A stretch of 64,000 nt of DNA from Gadus chalcogrammus (Eukaryota; Chordata; Actinopteri; Gadiformes; Gadidae): NCBI RefSeq assembly GCF_026213295.1, contig NC_079431.1, forward strand, positions 16,795,965 through 16,859,964, in the 5' to 3' direction. Every line of letters begins with the position of its first letter. The first letter of the stretch is position 1. Shown piece after piece: positions 11,067 through 21,775 of the stretch. The notes under the pieces were generated by a model that had not been told where the DNA came from, ran no database searches, and saw only the letters and a program-made list of their open reading frames with translations. Both the position numbers and the translations under genes were made by a program.

Positions 11067-11565
11067 CTTTTTCGGTTTCTGTTTCCAAAAACATCACTCC
11101 TCAAAGTCCTCCTTTTAGTAATGCCATTGATTCTAAGCCAGAGTGGAATCAGCTGTGGTTGACCCAATATACCCAACATACATCAGCTGTGTGTCAATTA
11201 TTCAATTGTTAGTTTATTATCAGCTGAGATATATTGTTTTAGAACTGATATTACTGTATTACAGAAGCAGAGGTTTTTATACTGTATCTAATGTTTGGAA
11301 TATTGTGTTTGCAATTGTGGGATGTTGTGTGTTAACATTTGTAAATAAAACAAAAACAATCCATAATTTTGTTTGGAGGTATAGCTTGTCTGTTGAAAAT
11401 GTAAGCATTATATAAATGTGTTCACTGACTGCATATTGTGTGAAAACAACATGAAATGTGTGAATGGTATGGCCACAAAGGACCGATGTTGTGCTAATCG
11501 TGTTTAGAGTTTTGAAAATGTGACTACTGTTTCGAAAAACGCTTGTTAGCGACTGAAAAAAACTG

Positions 11566-13500
11566 TAAGGGCTCAAATATTTTTGCCAGACCCCTGACCC
11601 AAGCCCCCAAAAGGGCAAGAACAAACTTCCTTAATCAACAAGGAAGAAATCTTGAGGAGGAATGCAAAGTGGTGGATCCCTCCTTCCAGGGATGGTCCGG
11701 AGTGCAATGGATTCCATAATTTAAATACATACATACAGACATACATACAGGCGAAACATATTAAGTTGATGATTGGGTGCTGGCCAGTTAACCATAAGGA
11801 GAATCCAAGCATCCAGTTGCAGTCACCGCAACATGCTAGAACAGACAGAATAATGAATTAGAAGGGGAAAAGTGCATAGTTGAAATGTAAACTGCTCCCG
11901 AAGACCGGAGGGGCAGAGAAGACTATAAGGAATGATCAGGTCCTTCAGGTATGATGGTGCTGATCCATGCAAGGTTTATAGGTTAGCATAGCACCTTAAA
12001 ATCCGCTCTGGCGATTATTGGTAGCCAGTGCAGAGAGGCGAGAACAGGGTTAATATCATCAAAGTTTCTTGTTCTAGTCAATAGTCGAGCTGCAGCATTC
12101 TGTACAAGCTTGAGACTTCTCGTGGTTGAGTTAGGGAGACTCGAGAACAATGAATTACAATAATCCAGTCTTGATGATATGAATGCATTAATGAGTGTCT
12201 CTGGATCAGCTGCAAATAACATTGGTCTGATTTTTGCAATATTTCTCAGATGGAAAAATACAATTCTAGTTATACTTCTAACATGTAGGTCAAAACAAAG
12301 CAGAGGGTCGAACAGCACACCGAGATTTCTGACATAGGCACTCTGCGGAATGACTAAGCCATCCACTCACAGCGAGACTGTCTCAAATTTCTATGGTCCT
12401 GCTTTGAACCGATAATTATCAGCCCTGTATTCCCAGTATTAAGCTGCAGAAAGTTCTGTTACTTCCAACTCTTCACTGCAGCCAGACAGGAATCAACCCA
12501 CACTGGATCTCACTGGAGTCCTCTGATTCTACAGGAACGAAGAGTTAGCTAATAATGTCCCCAAAGGAAAGCACGTAGATTGCAAAAAGCAATGGACCAA
12601 GGACCAACCCTTGACGGACGATTTGCCATGCTACAATCCTTTCCTGTACCTACGACAGGATCTGATTAATTCAGGATCAAGGCCAGGGTTTTTGAGTCGC
12701 GGTTTTTGAGTCGCGGTTTTTGAGTCGCGGTTTTTGAGTCGTGGTTTTATTACTGCAGCCTTGAAACTAGAGGGAACAATTCCTGTAGAGAGCGAGAGAT
12801 TCATAATTGAGAGGATTGCAGGCCCCAGAGTTGGAAAGAGTTCTTTAAGAACCTTTGAAGGGAGAGGATCCAACAAACAAATTGTTGGTTTCGATGCCTT
12901 TATAACCTTTTCCAGTTCAACCAGAGGATTGTATTGTACTCCAGGAGAGTTGCTTCAGAGTTCCCCATCCTATGAGCCATCTTGCATCGCAAGTTGTTGA
13001 AGACAAGAAGTACGGCAATTATCGATTTCCTCTTTAATCTATTCAATCTGGTTTGCTTGTTGCAGGATGAGTATGAGTATCTACATTAAACAAGGGAGCT
13101 GTTTTTTTTCCTTGATCTCTTTTTAATTACAAGTGGAGCAACAGAATCAATGGCAGCAGACAAGTCCCTGTTAAAATCACCAGGAGGACAATCCACAGAG
13201 CCTCTATAGTTACAGAGGGGAGCAAGTGGATGGGGTAACTTATCTGCCATAGCTGTAGTGGTTGCAGGGGTGATGTGACAAATGCTGTAAGTAGCCTGGT
13301 GGTCGGTGCAGGGGAAAGATAGCACCATATGGTAAGTGAGCAAAAAATGGTCTGATAAAGCTGAAGTGTAGGGAGAGACAATCAGGTCTGAAATGTCCTC
13401 ACCGCGGGTCAAGACGAGGTCCAGCGTGTTTCCGCAGATGTGGGTTCTGGACGAGCTGTTTGAAACCAAGCGTATCTGCAGTGGACAGAAAAGCCGTTGC
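11566..13500 (-). mobile_element. L2-like LINE, 5'-truncated and decayed
   Basis: Three conserved blocks read on the minus strand in LINE order. An endonuclease end (CGNTLDLVLTRGEDISDL, about 13440-13090) comes first. The start of reverse transcriptase follows (LDPLPSKVLKELFP, ILSIMNLSLSTGIVPSSFK, about 12876-12631). Then comes the RT thumb and C-terminus (YVRNLGVLFDP, SSRLDYCN, LVQNAAARLLTRTR, LASLHWLPI, about 12366-11983). The 3' UTR continues to the mariner insertion and resumes at 8436-8466. Stops and frameshifts separate the blocks, and the RT catalytic centre between 12400 and 12600 is not intact. Confidence 0.85.
12687..12742. repeat. 14-bp tandem repeat, four units, within the LINE
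   Basis: Four consecutive copies of GGTTTTTGAGTCGC occur, the last with one change. They sit inside the reverse transcriptase coding segment. Confidence 0.95.
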
Positions 13501-14524
13501 GAGGGAATCAGATGGGTTATTCACATGAATGTAGAAATATTTTTAAATTAATTAAAAAATAGCTACATAACATAATCACTTTACTAGTTATATGTCATGT
13601 TAGTGTATTGTATTCAGTGTATTTTGTGTATTTGTATTTTTGGTTTATTTTGTATTTCTTGATTGCACCATCACACCGAGAGAAATTACTTTGTCTGCGT
13701 AACCTACTTGCCAGTAAATCCCATACGGCTCCCGGTTCTGCAATAGAACCTGATTTGCGAATGACAAGCTGACATATTTTGAGAAAGCATCGAGCATTGT
13801 CTGTAGTACAAGTGAGGAATAATTATCCATACTGGGGGATACCGTCTGTGTAGTTGGCTTCCTTTCTTGTTGTTTTTAAATATTGACACACTTGAGGATT
13901 GGATGACACATATTACCATAGCAGGAAACTGCTAAGATGTGAACACATGATAGAGGAAGAGCCACGGGACTCGGTCCAATAACAATGGAACAAAGTCCAT
14001 GACAAGCCTGGTTAAACATATGGAGCCCACTTTAATTCCCTTATGCTCTTTCAAAATAAAGGTTGCGATAAATTCATCAAAGACTGCTGGAAGGTTTTAA
14101 AATAGTGACTAATTGGCCATTTTGTGTCTTAGTGTGGCAGTAAGTCAAAATAAAGTGGGTTAATACTTGTGAATCATTGGAGTTTTAAATAGGGTTTCGA
14201 TGATTTATAATGAACTTTGAAATCCATTAACATTCAACGTGTATCATTCATTTCCTCATCAACTGTCTCATCGGCCGACTTTCTCTCTTTCACGTACGAT
14301 ACAACACCGTTGATCTCATTCAAGCCTTTCAATTGGATAAAAGCAGTAATCTTATCATCCCTAGTGAATATAAATGAAAGAACACCATTTATATCGGTAT
14401 GCTGGTTTCCATGACCCATCCCATGATGCAGATGTGTGAGAGCAAGAGAACGACTGCGAGGGAAAGAAAGATGCAATACAGAAATAATAAGAGAAACACA
14501 GAGAGGGAAAGGGAGAGAGAGGGA

Positions 14525-14614
<90 letters not shown>

Positions 14615-15166
14615 ATAGGGAGAGAGCGTGAAAGAAATGGGTGGGAGACATTACATTTTGCGTCGACCATTGAAGGCCATGTTGAAGAATTGTTTTTTTA
14701 ATAGGGAGCAAGTAGTGCAGTTATACATTGTGTGTCTGTGACAGTTGTATGTGTGTTCAATCATCTAATTGTGTGTCTACATGCAGGTGTGCAGTGTGTG
14801 TGTGTCTGTGTGTGTGTCTGTTTGTGTGTGTGCGTTTGAGATAGTTTGTCAAATATGTGTAAAATAATTACACAATTACAATTATCGCAAGTACACTATT
14901 GAATTAAAGGTGCCTAGTTCATTTGTTTGTTGTCATGTTGATAATATTTTCAGGATTGATCTCATCCAAACTTTCCTCTTGGAAGCAAGCAGTTATTCCA
15001 TCAACCCTATTGAACGAGTGTGAGGGAAAGAATAAGTGAAATAATGCCGACCTTGAGCCATCAGAAATAGGGAGATTTTCCCATTCTCCCGGACGGTCTG
15101 GGGGTCCTCCACCAGAAAGAAATATCAATTTCATAGACTTTGTTTCCTCCATTGAAGTACTTTTTT
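13501..15166. other. Non-coding stretch, no gene seen
   Basis: Mostly unique-looking AT-rich sequence with the GA array at 14533-14611 and scattered TG-rich sequence near 14790-14840. I see no exon or RNA gene. Confidence 0.55.
14533..14611. repeat. (AG)n microsatellite
   Basis: About 79 bp of AG repeat, preceded by impure GA-rich sequence from about 14495. Confidence 0.97.
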
Positions 15167-15556
15167 AAAGGTCCCATGGCATGCTACTTTATGGATGCAT
15201 CAAGATAGATAATAATGGGCCCCTAGCACAGTATTTGAAGACGTTCACGAAATTCAGCCCTGGTGCAGAATTACAGCCAATACGAGCCAGTCGCACATTG
15301 AGCTTTCCCCAAACGCGCCGTTTCAGTGTCTGTAGCTTTAATGCAAATGAGTAGGAGAGAGGTGGGTCAAGGAGGAGGAAAGGGGTGTGGCCCTGAGCAG
15401 CTTGCGGCCACGGTACCATGCGCTCTGTTTACAGTGGATGTTTCGCAATGGCTATAGGGCACACAGCCTTTGGCCATGTTCTGTAAATATTCTAGAACAC
15501 TCCGGGTGCTCAAGCGGGAGTCTTGAGCTCTATATCTAAATAATATCATATTATAC

Positions 15557-16010
15557 TGTAGTGGGCCAGTGGGTGTGGGGTTTCCACGCCACCAAGTCAA
15601 ATGATACACACAACACAGAGAGCAGTTCAATAGGGTGATTTATTCAAAATAGACAAATAATTGTCACCAGGGTGGGGAAAAGGGTAATCCAGAGTCCGTA
15701 GTCCGTTGTCCAGGGGTCGTCACCGGGAGGGTTCTCACGCAAAGCAGTCGGTACACAAATAATCTGTCAATGTTCAGGTTTCCTGCACTCTTTGGCCACA
15801 CACAGTTCACAGAGGCTCACGCAGAGGCACTCCGTAGTAGGCTCCCCTCCATGTGGTTGCATGCTCCCTTTTATCCCCAAGCACTCCTGCCTAATGCACC
15901 TCAGGCTTGCATCGTTAAGAGAGGCAGTCCCTGTAAAGCTTGGGGGTGGAGCCAGCATGCTGCCACATACCTCCCCTCAATCACCACCCCTCCCTGGCGT
16001 CTGCCACACA
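15557..16010 (-). mobile_element. 3' LTR of the Gmr1-like retrotransposon
   Basis: Read on the minus strand, the LTR starts TGTGTGGCAG directly after a purine tract (GAGGGGGAGGG, 16011-16021) and ends CCCACTACA at 15557, giving the usual TG...CA ends over about 454 bp. Inside are a TATA-like GGGATAAAAGGG (about 15868-15880) and an AATAAA polyadenylation signal (about 15640-15648). These mark promoter and termination functions. No second LTR copy is found at the other end of the element. Confidence 0.8.
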
Positions 16011-16059
16011 CCCTCCCCCTCAGCTCCGACCGGGAGGGAGGGGCAGTCCAGCTTCCCAG

Positions 16060-17540
16060 AGCATCCCTCCTGGATAGGGCATCCGCATTCCCATGGGCTG
16101 CCCCTGACCTGTGAACAACCGAGAAGGCAAAAGGTTGTAATGATAGGAACCAGCGGGTGACCCCGGCGTTACTTTCCTTATTCCTTGACATCCAAACCAG
16201 TGGTGCATGATCTGTGACCAGGGCGCCCCGTAGTACTTCAGGGTTTCCAGGGCCCACTTGATGGCAAGACATTCCTTCTCCACCGTGGAGTATTTTTGTT
16301 CCCTCTGCAACAACTTCCGGCTGATATAAATAATCGGGTGTTCCTCACCTTCATGTAGTTGTGACAACACTGCCCCCACCCCTGTTTCCGACGCATCCGT
16401 CTGCACCACCATTGGCTTGGGGAAGTCTGGGGTTACCAGCACGGGTCCTGAACACAGTGCGCTCTTTAGGTCCTGAAAGGCTTTCTCCGTCTCCTCGGTC
16501 CATGTGACTTGGGCGGGCAGCCGGTCCCTGGTCAGATCTGTCAGGGGGCTGGCTATGGATGCAAAGTGGGGAATAAACCTCCGGTAGTAGTTGGTAAGCC
16601 CCACAAACGTGCGTACCTGTTTCTTGGTCAGGGGCCGTGGCCAGTCCTGTATCGCCTCCACCTTCTTCATCTGGGGTTTCACACATCCCCTCCCAATGGT
16701 GTAGCCCAGGTACTCCGCCTCCTGCAGACCGAGCTGACACTTCTTTGGGTTAGCCGTTAGCCCCGCCTCCCGTAAGGCCTGCAACACTGCGCTCACCTGC
16801 TTCACATGAGTGTCCCACTCACTCCCATGGATGACTATATCGTCAATATAGGCCGCCGCGTACCCCCGATGGGGACGGAGTACCCGGTCCATCAACCTCT
16901 GGAAGGTGGGCGGGGCCCCGTGCAATCCGAAGGGTAGCTTCCTGTAGTGGAACAGCCCTTCAGGAGTGGCAAAAGCAGTTTTCTCCCGCGCCTCGGGAGC
17001 TAAGGGTACCTGCCAATAACCCTTTGTCAGGTCGAGCGTGCTGATATACCGGGCGGTCCCTAGCCGTTCTATTCGGGGCATGGGGTAGGCGTCAAATTTA
17101 GATATCTCATTTAGCTTCCTAAAGTCGTTGCAGAAGCGTATGGTGCCATCGGGTTTCGGCACCAACACTATGGGGCTGCACCACTCACTCTTTGACTCCT
17201 CAATGACTCCCGCTTCCATCATAGTCTTTAACTCGGCCTCTCCCCTGGCCTCCGGTTTGCGATAGGGTCTCAATTTCACCTTTTTTCCGGGCTCAGTGAT
17301 GATGTGGTGCTGTACCAGATTGGTGTGGCCCGGATCACTGGAAAACACATCCTGGTTCTGGTTGACCAACTCCATGAGCTCCTGCCTCTGTGTTGGGCTC
17401 AGCTGTTCCCCTAGGGGCACCTTGGCAGGCCCGGTTTCACTGGTAGCCTTTGGAGGAATAGAGCAGAGTACATCCCGGACATTCCATTTCTTTAACAGGT
17501 TCAGATGATAAATTTGAGTCGGGCTCCTACGTCCCGGCTG
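16060..17540 (-). pseudogene. Retrotransposon reverse transcriptase and RNase H
   Basis: From about 17480 down, the frame encodes a linker and then the RT fingers (AGVIEESKSEWCSPIVLVPK, FCNDFRKLN), palm (STLDLTKGYWQVPL, GLHGAPPTFQRLMDRVL), the catalytic YIDD (16839-16850) and LGYTIG. The connection (GLTNYYRRFIPHF) and RNase H follow (VVQTDASETGVGAVLSQ, EKECLAIKWAL). A frameshift near 16225 moves the end of RNase H into another frame (VTDHAPLVW..., HRSGAAHGNADALSRRD). The RT itself reads without a break. It is fused directly downstream of the integrase GPY module, which is the unusual part. Confidence 0.92.
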
Positions 17541-17559
17541 TTGGACTCTATAATTCATC

Positions 17560-18530
17560 TCCCCTACCTTTTCAAGTACTTCGTATGGCCCGGTCCACCG
17601 GGCCAGAAACGTACACTCTGTTGTGGGGACAAGTACCAGCACTTTATCTCTGGGCTGGAAGTCTCGCTGTTGGGCCCCTCTGTTGTAGACCCGTGCTTGG
17701 GCAACCTGGGCCTCCTGCATGTGTTCCCGCACCAGGGGCCACAAGGTGGCCATCCGGTCCCTCATGTCTCCCACGTGTTCCACCATGGTTCGATGGGGCA
17801 GGGTTGCTGTTCCCAGGCTTCCTTCGCTATGTCCAGCAGCCCCCGGGGTCGTCTCCCATAGAGGAGTTCAAATGGAGAGTGGCCGGTCGACGATTGGGGC
17901 ACTTCTCTGATCGAGAACATGAGATAGGGAAGCAGCTGGTCCCAATTCCGTCCGTCCGCCTCCATCACCTTCTTCAGCATCTGCTTCAGGGTCCGGTTGA
18001 ACCTTTCCACTAGTCCATCGGTCTGCAGGTGATATACTGAGGTGTGCAACTGTTTTATTTGCATTAATTTGCAGAGGTCTTTCATGATTCGCGACATGAA
18101 CGGGGTTCCCTGATCTGTCAAGATCTCCTCGGGAATGCCCAACCGGGAGAAATCAGGACCAACTCACGTGCAATTCCTATTGAGGCCATGGTGCGCAGTG
18201 GAATGGCTTCGGGGTACCTAGTGGCATAATCCAGTATCACCAGGATATACTGGTGCCCCGGCTGCTCTTGGGTAGTGGTCCCACCAGGTCCATGGCAATC
18301 CTGCTGAAAGGAACTGAAATAATGGGTAGGGGAATTAATCGGCCACGGAAATGTGGTTTTGGTGCCACCTGTTGGCACTCCGGGCAACTGCGGCAGTAAT
18401 CCTCCACTGCCCTCTTTACCCCCGGCCAGTGGAATCTTCCCTTGATCTTCTCCACCCCTAGATGAGCCCCAAGAAGGTGGGAGTGTGCCAGCTGCAGGAC
18501 TGATTGAACAAAGGGACGGAGCACCAACTA
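17560..18530 (-). pseudogene. Retrotransposon integrase, located upstream of RT
   Basis: In order on the minus strand: an HHCC zinc-binding region (HLLGAHLGVEKIKGRFHW then CRSCPEC, about 18480-18370); the core with its first Asp in RIAMDLVGPLP (about 18300); TRYPEAIPLR (about 18220); the second Asp in LTDQGTPF (about 18115); and the Glu in LVERFNRTLKQ (about 18010). A C-terminal GPY module (ARWTGPYEVLEKVG, about 17600) follows. Frameshifts near 18530, 18250, 18150 and 17795 scatter these over several frames. The GPY module lies in the same open frame as the RT that follows it. Confidence 0.92.
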
Positions 18531-18949
18531 CACATTCATCATTCCTCTTTACGACCTGATGCAACAACTTGTTTTTGATGGCAAAATGAGGGTACGTGAT
18601 CAGACCTACCCCCTCGATGGCCTTCCCGTCCACCACGGTCACCTGCGGGAGAGCACTCGTCAGGTTGGGATCCTCCAGTTGGGCTGTTCCGAACTGTCCC
18701 GATAATGAGGCAGGCTCTGGCGTTGCCTCATGGTCCATCGGGAACAGATTGTCCATACTCGCCTCCCCTGCCTCCTGTCCTGTGTCCCCTGCGTCACTTC
18801 CCGATAGAGGTTCAGTTGACCCTTGTGGGTCCACCTCGTCTAGGCCACACATCCGGATCTCCCTCTTATCTGCCCTCGCCCTTCTCCGGTGTCCTCTTTC
18901 CTTTAGGTTCCCCCGATCTCCCCCCTCTCCGGCCAAACTGGCCCACAGT

Positions 18950-20121
18950 TGGCTGAACAGTGGGGAGTCCCTCCCAATAAGAACCAGCACCGGCAGGTTT
19001 GTGACGACTCCCACTGGTCCTGTGTATTGCCCCTTTGTGGTCTGTAGGTGAAGGAGGGTAGTGGGGTAGTTCTTAGTCTCCCTGTGTATGCATGTTACTG
19101 CCACAGTGTCCCTCAAGCTCGGGGAACGGGCGAAGTCCGGTCGGATCAGGGTCACCATACTCCCGGAATCCAACATAGCTGTCGTGTCCCTTCCGTTGGC
19201 CTTCACCGGAGAGACTGGGGAAGGACCACTTTCCTCCCCCCAGCAAACCGTCAGCAATCTGCAGGGACGCCCGGTTGTTAACTCACCAGCTGATGCCGAC
19301 GGCATCGAGACATCACGACTCGGACAGGTCCATGAGATGTGTCCCGGCTCGCCACACTCGTAGCACTTTCTGCTGTCTGGGTTCAGGAAGGGCCGTCGTC
19401 TCGGGGGGCTGGCTCTTGGCGTCTCCCTGGCCGGGATCCTGCCGTGGTCCTCCGTCCTTATCCGCTCCCGCTCCTGCTCCTTTGGGCGAGGGTTGGGTTC
19501 ACCCCTCAGTGGACGTCCCCTGCGTAGGACTTCCACAGCCGTCTGGTAACCTTCCACCAACTCCACCAACTGATCTGCACTCTGCGGGTTAGCTTGGCTG
19601 GCTAACTTTTTAGCCTTGTATGGGAGGGATCGCAAGAATTTGTCCATGACCACCTTCTCTGTGGCCGTCAGCCAGCCTTTGGCCAACCTAATTAGATTGT
19701 GCATTTGTGAGCGCGGCGACGCCGTTGCATCATAAGTCCAATCATGAAACCTCTGTGACCTACTTATCAACGTGTATCCATACCGGCGTAGTAGTTCCTT
19801 CTTCAGCCCTTCGTAGTTAGACGCCTGATCGTCCGTCAGGTCCTGATACGCCTTCTGTGCTGTGCCTGACAGGAACGGTGCGAGTAGGCTGGCTCATTGT
19901 GCTGGATCCCAATTCTCCCGAACCGCCGTCCTCTCAAAGGTATTGAGGTATGCCTCTATATCATCAGTCTGCTTTAAAAGAAACCTGCTGGGGGCAGGAC
20001 GGGAAGCTGTAGCGCCTGCAGCCACGCCGCCATGTCCGGCTGCTAGCGCTCCCACCAGCTCCCGGGTCGTAGCCTGATGCGCCATGCTCACTTCCACTAG
20101 CTGTTTCATCAACACTTCCAT
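18950..20121 (-). pseudogene. Retrotransposon gag and aspartic protease
   Basis: The frame begins MEVLMKQLVEVSMAHQATT at 20121. It runs through a gag capsid-like region (FLLKQTDDIEAYLNTFERTA, KFLRSLPYKAKKLASQANP) to a CCHC zinc knuckle (CYECGEPGHISWTC, about 19325-19366). An aspartic protease follows, with the DSG catalytic triad in AMLDSGSMVTLI (about 19135-19175). An in-frame TGA near 19891-19893 interrupts gag about 76 codons in; downstream the same frame continues cleanly. After the protease a hydrophilic spacer leads to the integrase. Confidence 0.9.
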
Positions 20122-20487
20122 TGTTGTTGCAGCGGGCAGCGGGACGCGGGCAGCGCTAAAGGCCTGATTCCACCGGACGCGTTACGGCAGCGTTACGTCA
20201 GCGTTACGGCTGCGGACCGTCTCAGTTCAGTCCTCATTGTCTTTCGAATGTGATGGTTTAAGTGGTGTTTAATGAAAACTCAGTTCTGGATACTCCGCCT
20301 CTGAATCCCGTCTCTCCGCACTACAATATAATACATATCATATAATACATATTATCACGGCCAAAAGCTGTGTGCGCCTCCAGACGATATTATGAATCAC
20401 AAACGACTGCGTCGGGTTCTCCGACGTCTCTGGTTCTTCCACTTCCACATCATCTGAAGTAGACTGAACCGCGCGCTGCCGGCTGCC

Positions 20488-20605
20488 CGGCAGTGGTGCT
20501 TCGCGGGGGTGGTGCTTCGCGGCGGTGGTGCTTCGCGGCGGTGGTGTTTTGCGGCGGTGGTGCCTCGTGGCGGTGGTGCCTCGTGGCAGAGGTGCCTTGC
20601 GGCAG
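20488..20605. repeat. 16-bp minisatellite inside MITE copy 1
   Basis: About seven units of GGCGGTGGTGCTTCGC with variants (GTTTTGC, GCCTCGTG). The intact MITE copy has only about three units at 48298-48347. Confidence 0.85.
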
Positions 20606-20777
20606 TGGGCGGCGGGCAGCGGGGCTCAATGATGGCTGAGATAACCCCAACTAAAGCCTCATTGTGGAAATACCAGAGAGCTCAAAGAACCAACGTGTTA
20701 TGCGCCATAACACCAAGAGCAGAACGGTTATCCAAATAACAAAGAAGTGTATAACACTTGCGTTACAGTGTGTGTAA

Positions 20778-20778
<1 letters not shown>

Positions 20779-20859
<81 letters not shown>
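20779..20859. repeat. (CA)n microsatellite
   Basis: An 81-bp uninterrupted CA array within MITE copy 1. The same site in the other copy (48535-48554) has only about 20 bp. Confidence 0.97.
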
Positions 20860-20862
<3 letters not shown>

Positions 20863-20927
20863 GCGCTCGTACGGTCGTAGTGAATTGGCGGGCCAAATTA
20901 TCTGAGCTGGCTAGGCAGAGAAAGGGT

Positions 20928-20928
<1 letters not shown>

Positions 20929-20996
<68 letters not shown>

Positions 20997-21029
20997 AAGT
21001 GTGCAGACACACACACACACACACACACA
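20929..21029. repeat. (GT)n and (AC)n microsatellites, divergent pair
   Basis: A 66-bp GT run (20929-20994) is followed after 12 bp by a 23-bp AC run (21007-21029), so the two could pair as a hairpin. Confidence 0.95.
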
Positions 21030-21398
21030 TGTGAAGTTATGTTCTGCTTCCCACAACTTCGTACAGACTAATTTCTGTTCACTTCCGCAGCCAGAAAAAC
21101 GTTCCCATTGACGACCTCTCTGCAGCATCGCCATGCCAACAGAACTGATGAGGTCATGGTACCGTGGGAGCATTGGAACACAGGAAATTCCATCTGAGCT
21201 GTTAAACAGACGCTGGTCATTTGACCCACCCCCCTCTGGGGGTCAAACCACGGAGGGCCCCCAGAGAGGTCTGCTTCTCTTTATAACACTGAGTCAGACT
21301 TCTGAGGTGCCACTTTCACAGCCTTCCCTTATGACACACACATACAGACATATACACACTGACACACTCGTACACACTCCAACGCATGAACACACACA

Positions 21399-21406
<8 letters not shown>

Positions 21407-21482
<76 letters not shown>
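21407..21482. repeat. (CA)n microsatellite
   Basis: A 76-bp CA array, preceded by impure CA-rich sequence from about 21337. Confidence 0.97.
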
Positions 21483-21486
<4 letters not shown>

Positions 21487-21674
21487 ATAAAGAGGGAGAG
21501 ATGGAAGGGAGTGGAGAGAGGCATGAGGATAATAACTTGAGCATGGTGCTGTCTGTGGTTTCCCTGGCAACCAGCCAAGATAATACAATTGTACTGCCTC
21601 TCCATAGTGCTTATCTGGGCACTATTACCACTTTAAAGTTCTTTCCAATTAATTCCTCTAATTCACACACAAAA

Positions 21675-21676
<2 letters not shown>

Positions 21677-21770
<94 letters not shown>

Positions 21771-21775
21771 ACACA
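21677..21775. repeat. (AC)n microsatellite
   Basis: About 99 bp of AC repeat with one TC interruption near its end. Confidence 0.97.

Larger units (their letters stand above)
8467..11565 (-). mobile_element. Tc1/mariner-superfamily DNA transposon, apparently full length
   Basis: The ends are inverted repeats of about 26-30 bp. The left begins CAGTTTTTTTCCATCGCTAA and the right, read on the minus strand, begins CAGTTTTTTTCAGTCGCTAA. Each end abuts a TA dinucleotide (8465-8466, 11566-11567), the usual Tc1/mariner target duplication. The single gene inside reads on the minus strand in three exons, described separately. The element is long for this superfamily because exon 1 carries an 18-bp coding minisatellite. 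It sits in the 3' tail of an older LINE. Confidence 0.93.
15557..20130 (-). mobile_element. Ty3/gypsy-like retrotransposon of Gmr1 type, decayed
   Basis: On the minus strand the order is gag, CCHC zinc knuckle, aspartic protease, integrase (HHCC, catalytic core, GPY module), reverse transcriptase, RNase H, purine tract, 3' LTR. Ordinary Ty3/gypsy elements place integrase last. Integrase before RT is the order of copia elements and of the Gmr1 group, first named from Gadus morhua. The RT sequence is plainly gypsy-like. At least one premature stop and about five frameshifts make the copy inactive, and the 5' LTR is missing or replaced near 20130-20320. Confidence 0.9.
15167..20928. mobile_element. 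MITE family member (copy 1), split by a retrotransposon
   Basis: The left part (15167-15556) starts AAAGGTCCCATGGCATG and matches 47752 onward almost base for base. After the retrotransposon the match resumes near 20321 (TAATACATATTATCACGGCC) and continues through the GGTGGTGCTTCGC repeats, the GGCTGAGATAACCCCAACTA block, a CA array and GTGGCGCTCG to AGGCAGAGAAAGGG near 20927. The right terminal repeat seen in the intact copy is absent here. Sequence breaks off into a GT array at 20929. Confidence 0.85.

Noticed and set aside
10318..11118. Long plus-strand frame of Pro-Leu-Thr-Thr-Pro-Ala repeats
   Set aside because: It is the antisense of the transposase exon 1 minisatellite. The minus strand carries the recognisable DNA-binding domain and splice sites.
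17296..19592. Plus-strand reading frames over the retrotransposon
   Set aside because: They are shadows of the gag and pol frames on the minus strand and show no domain of their own.
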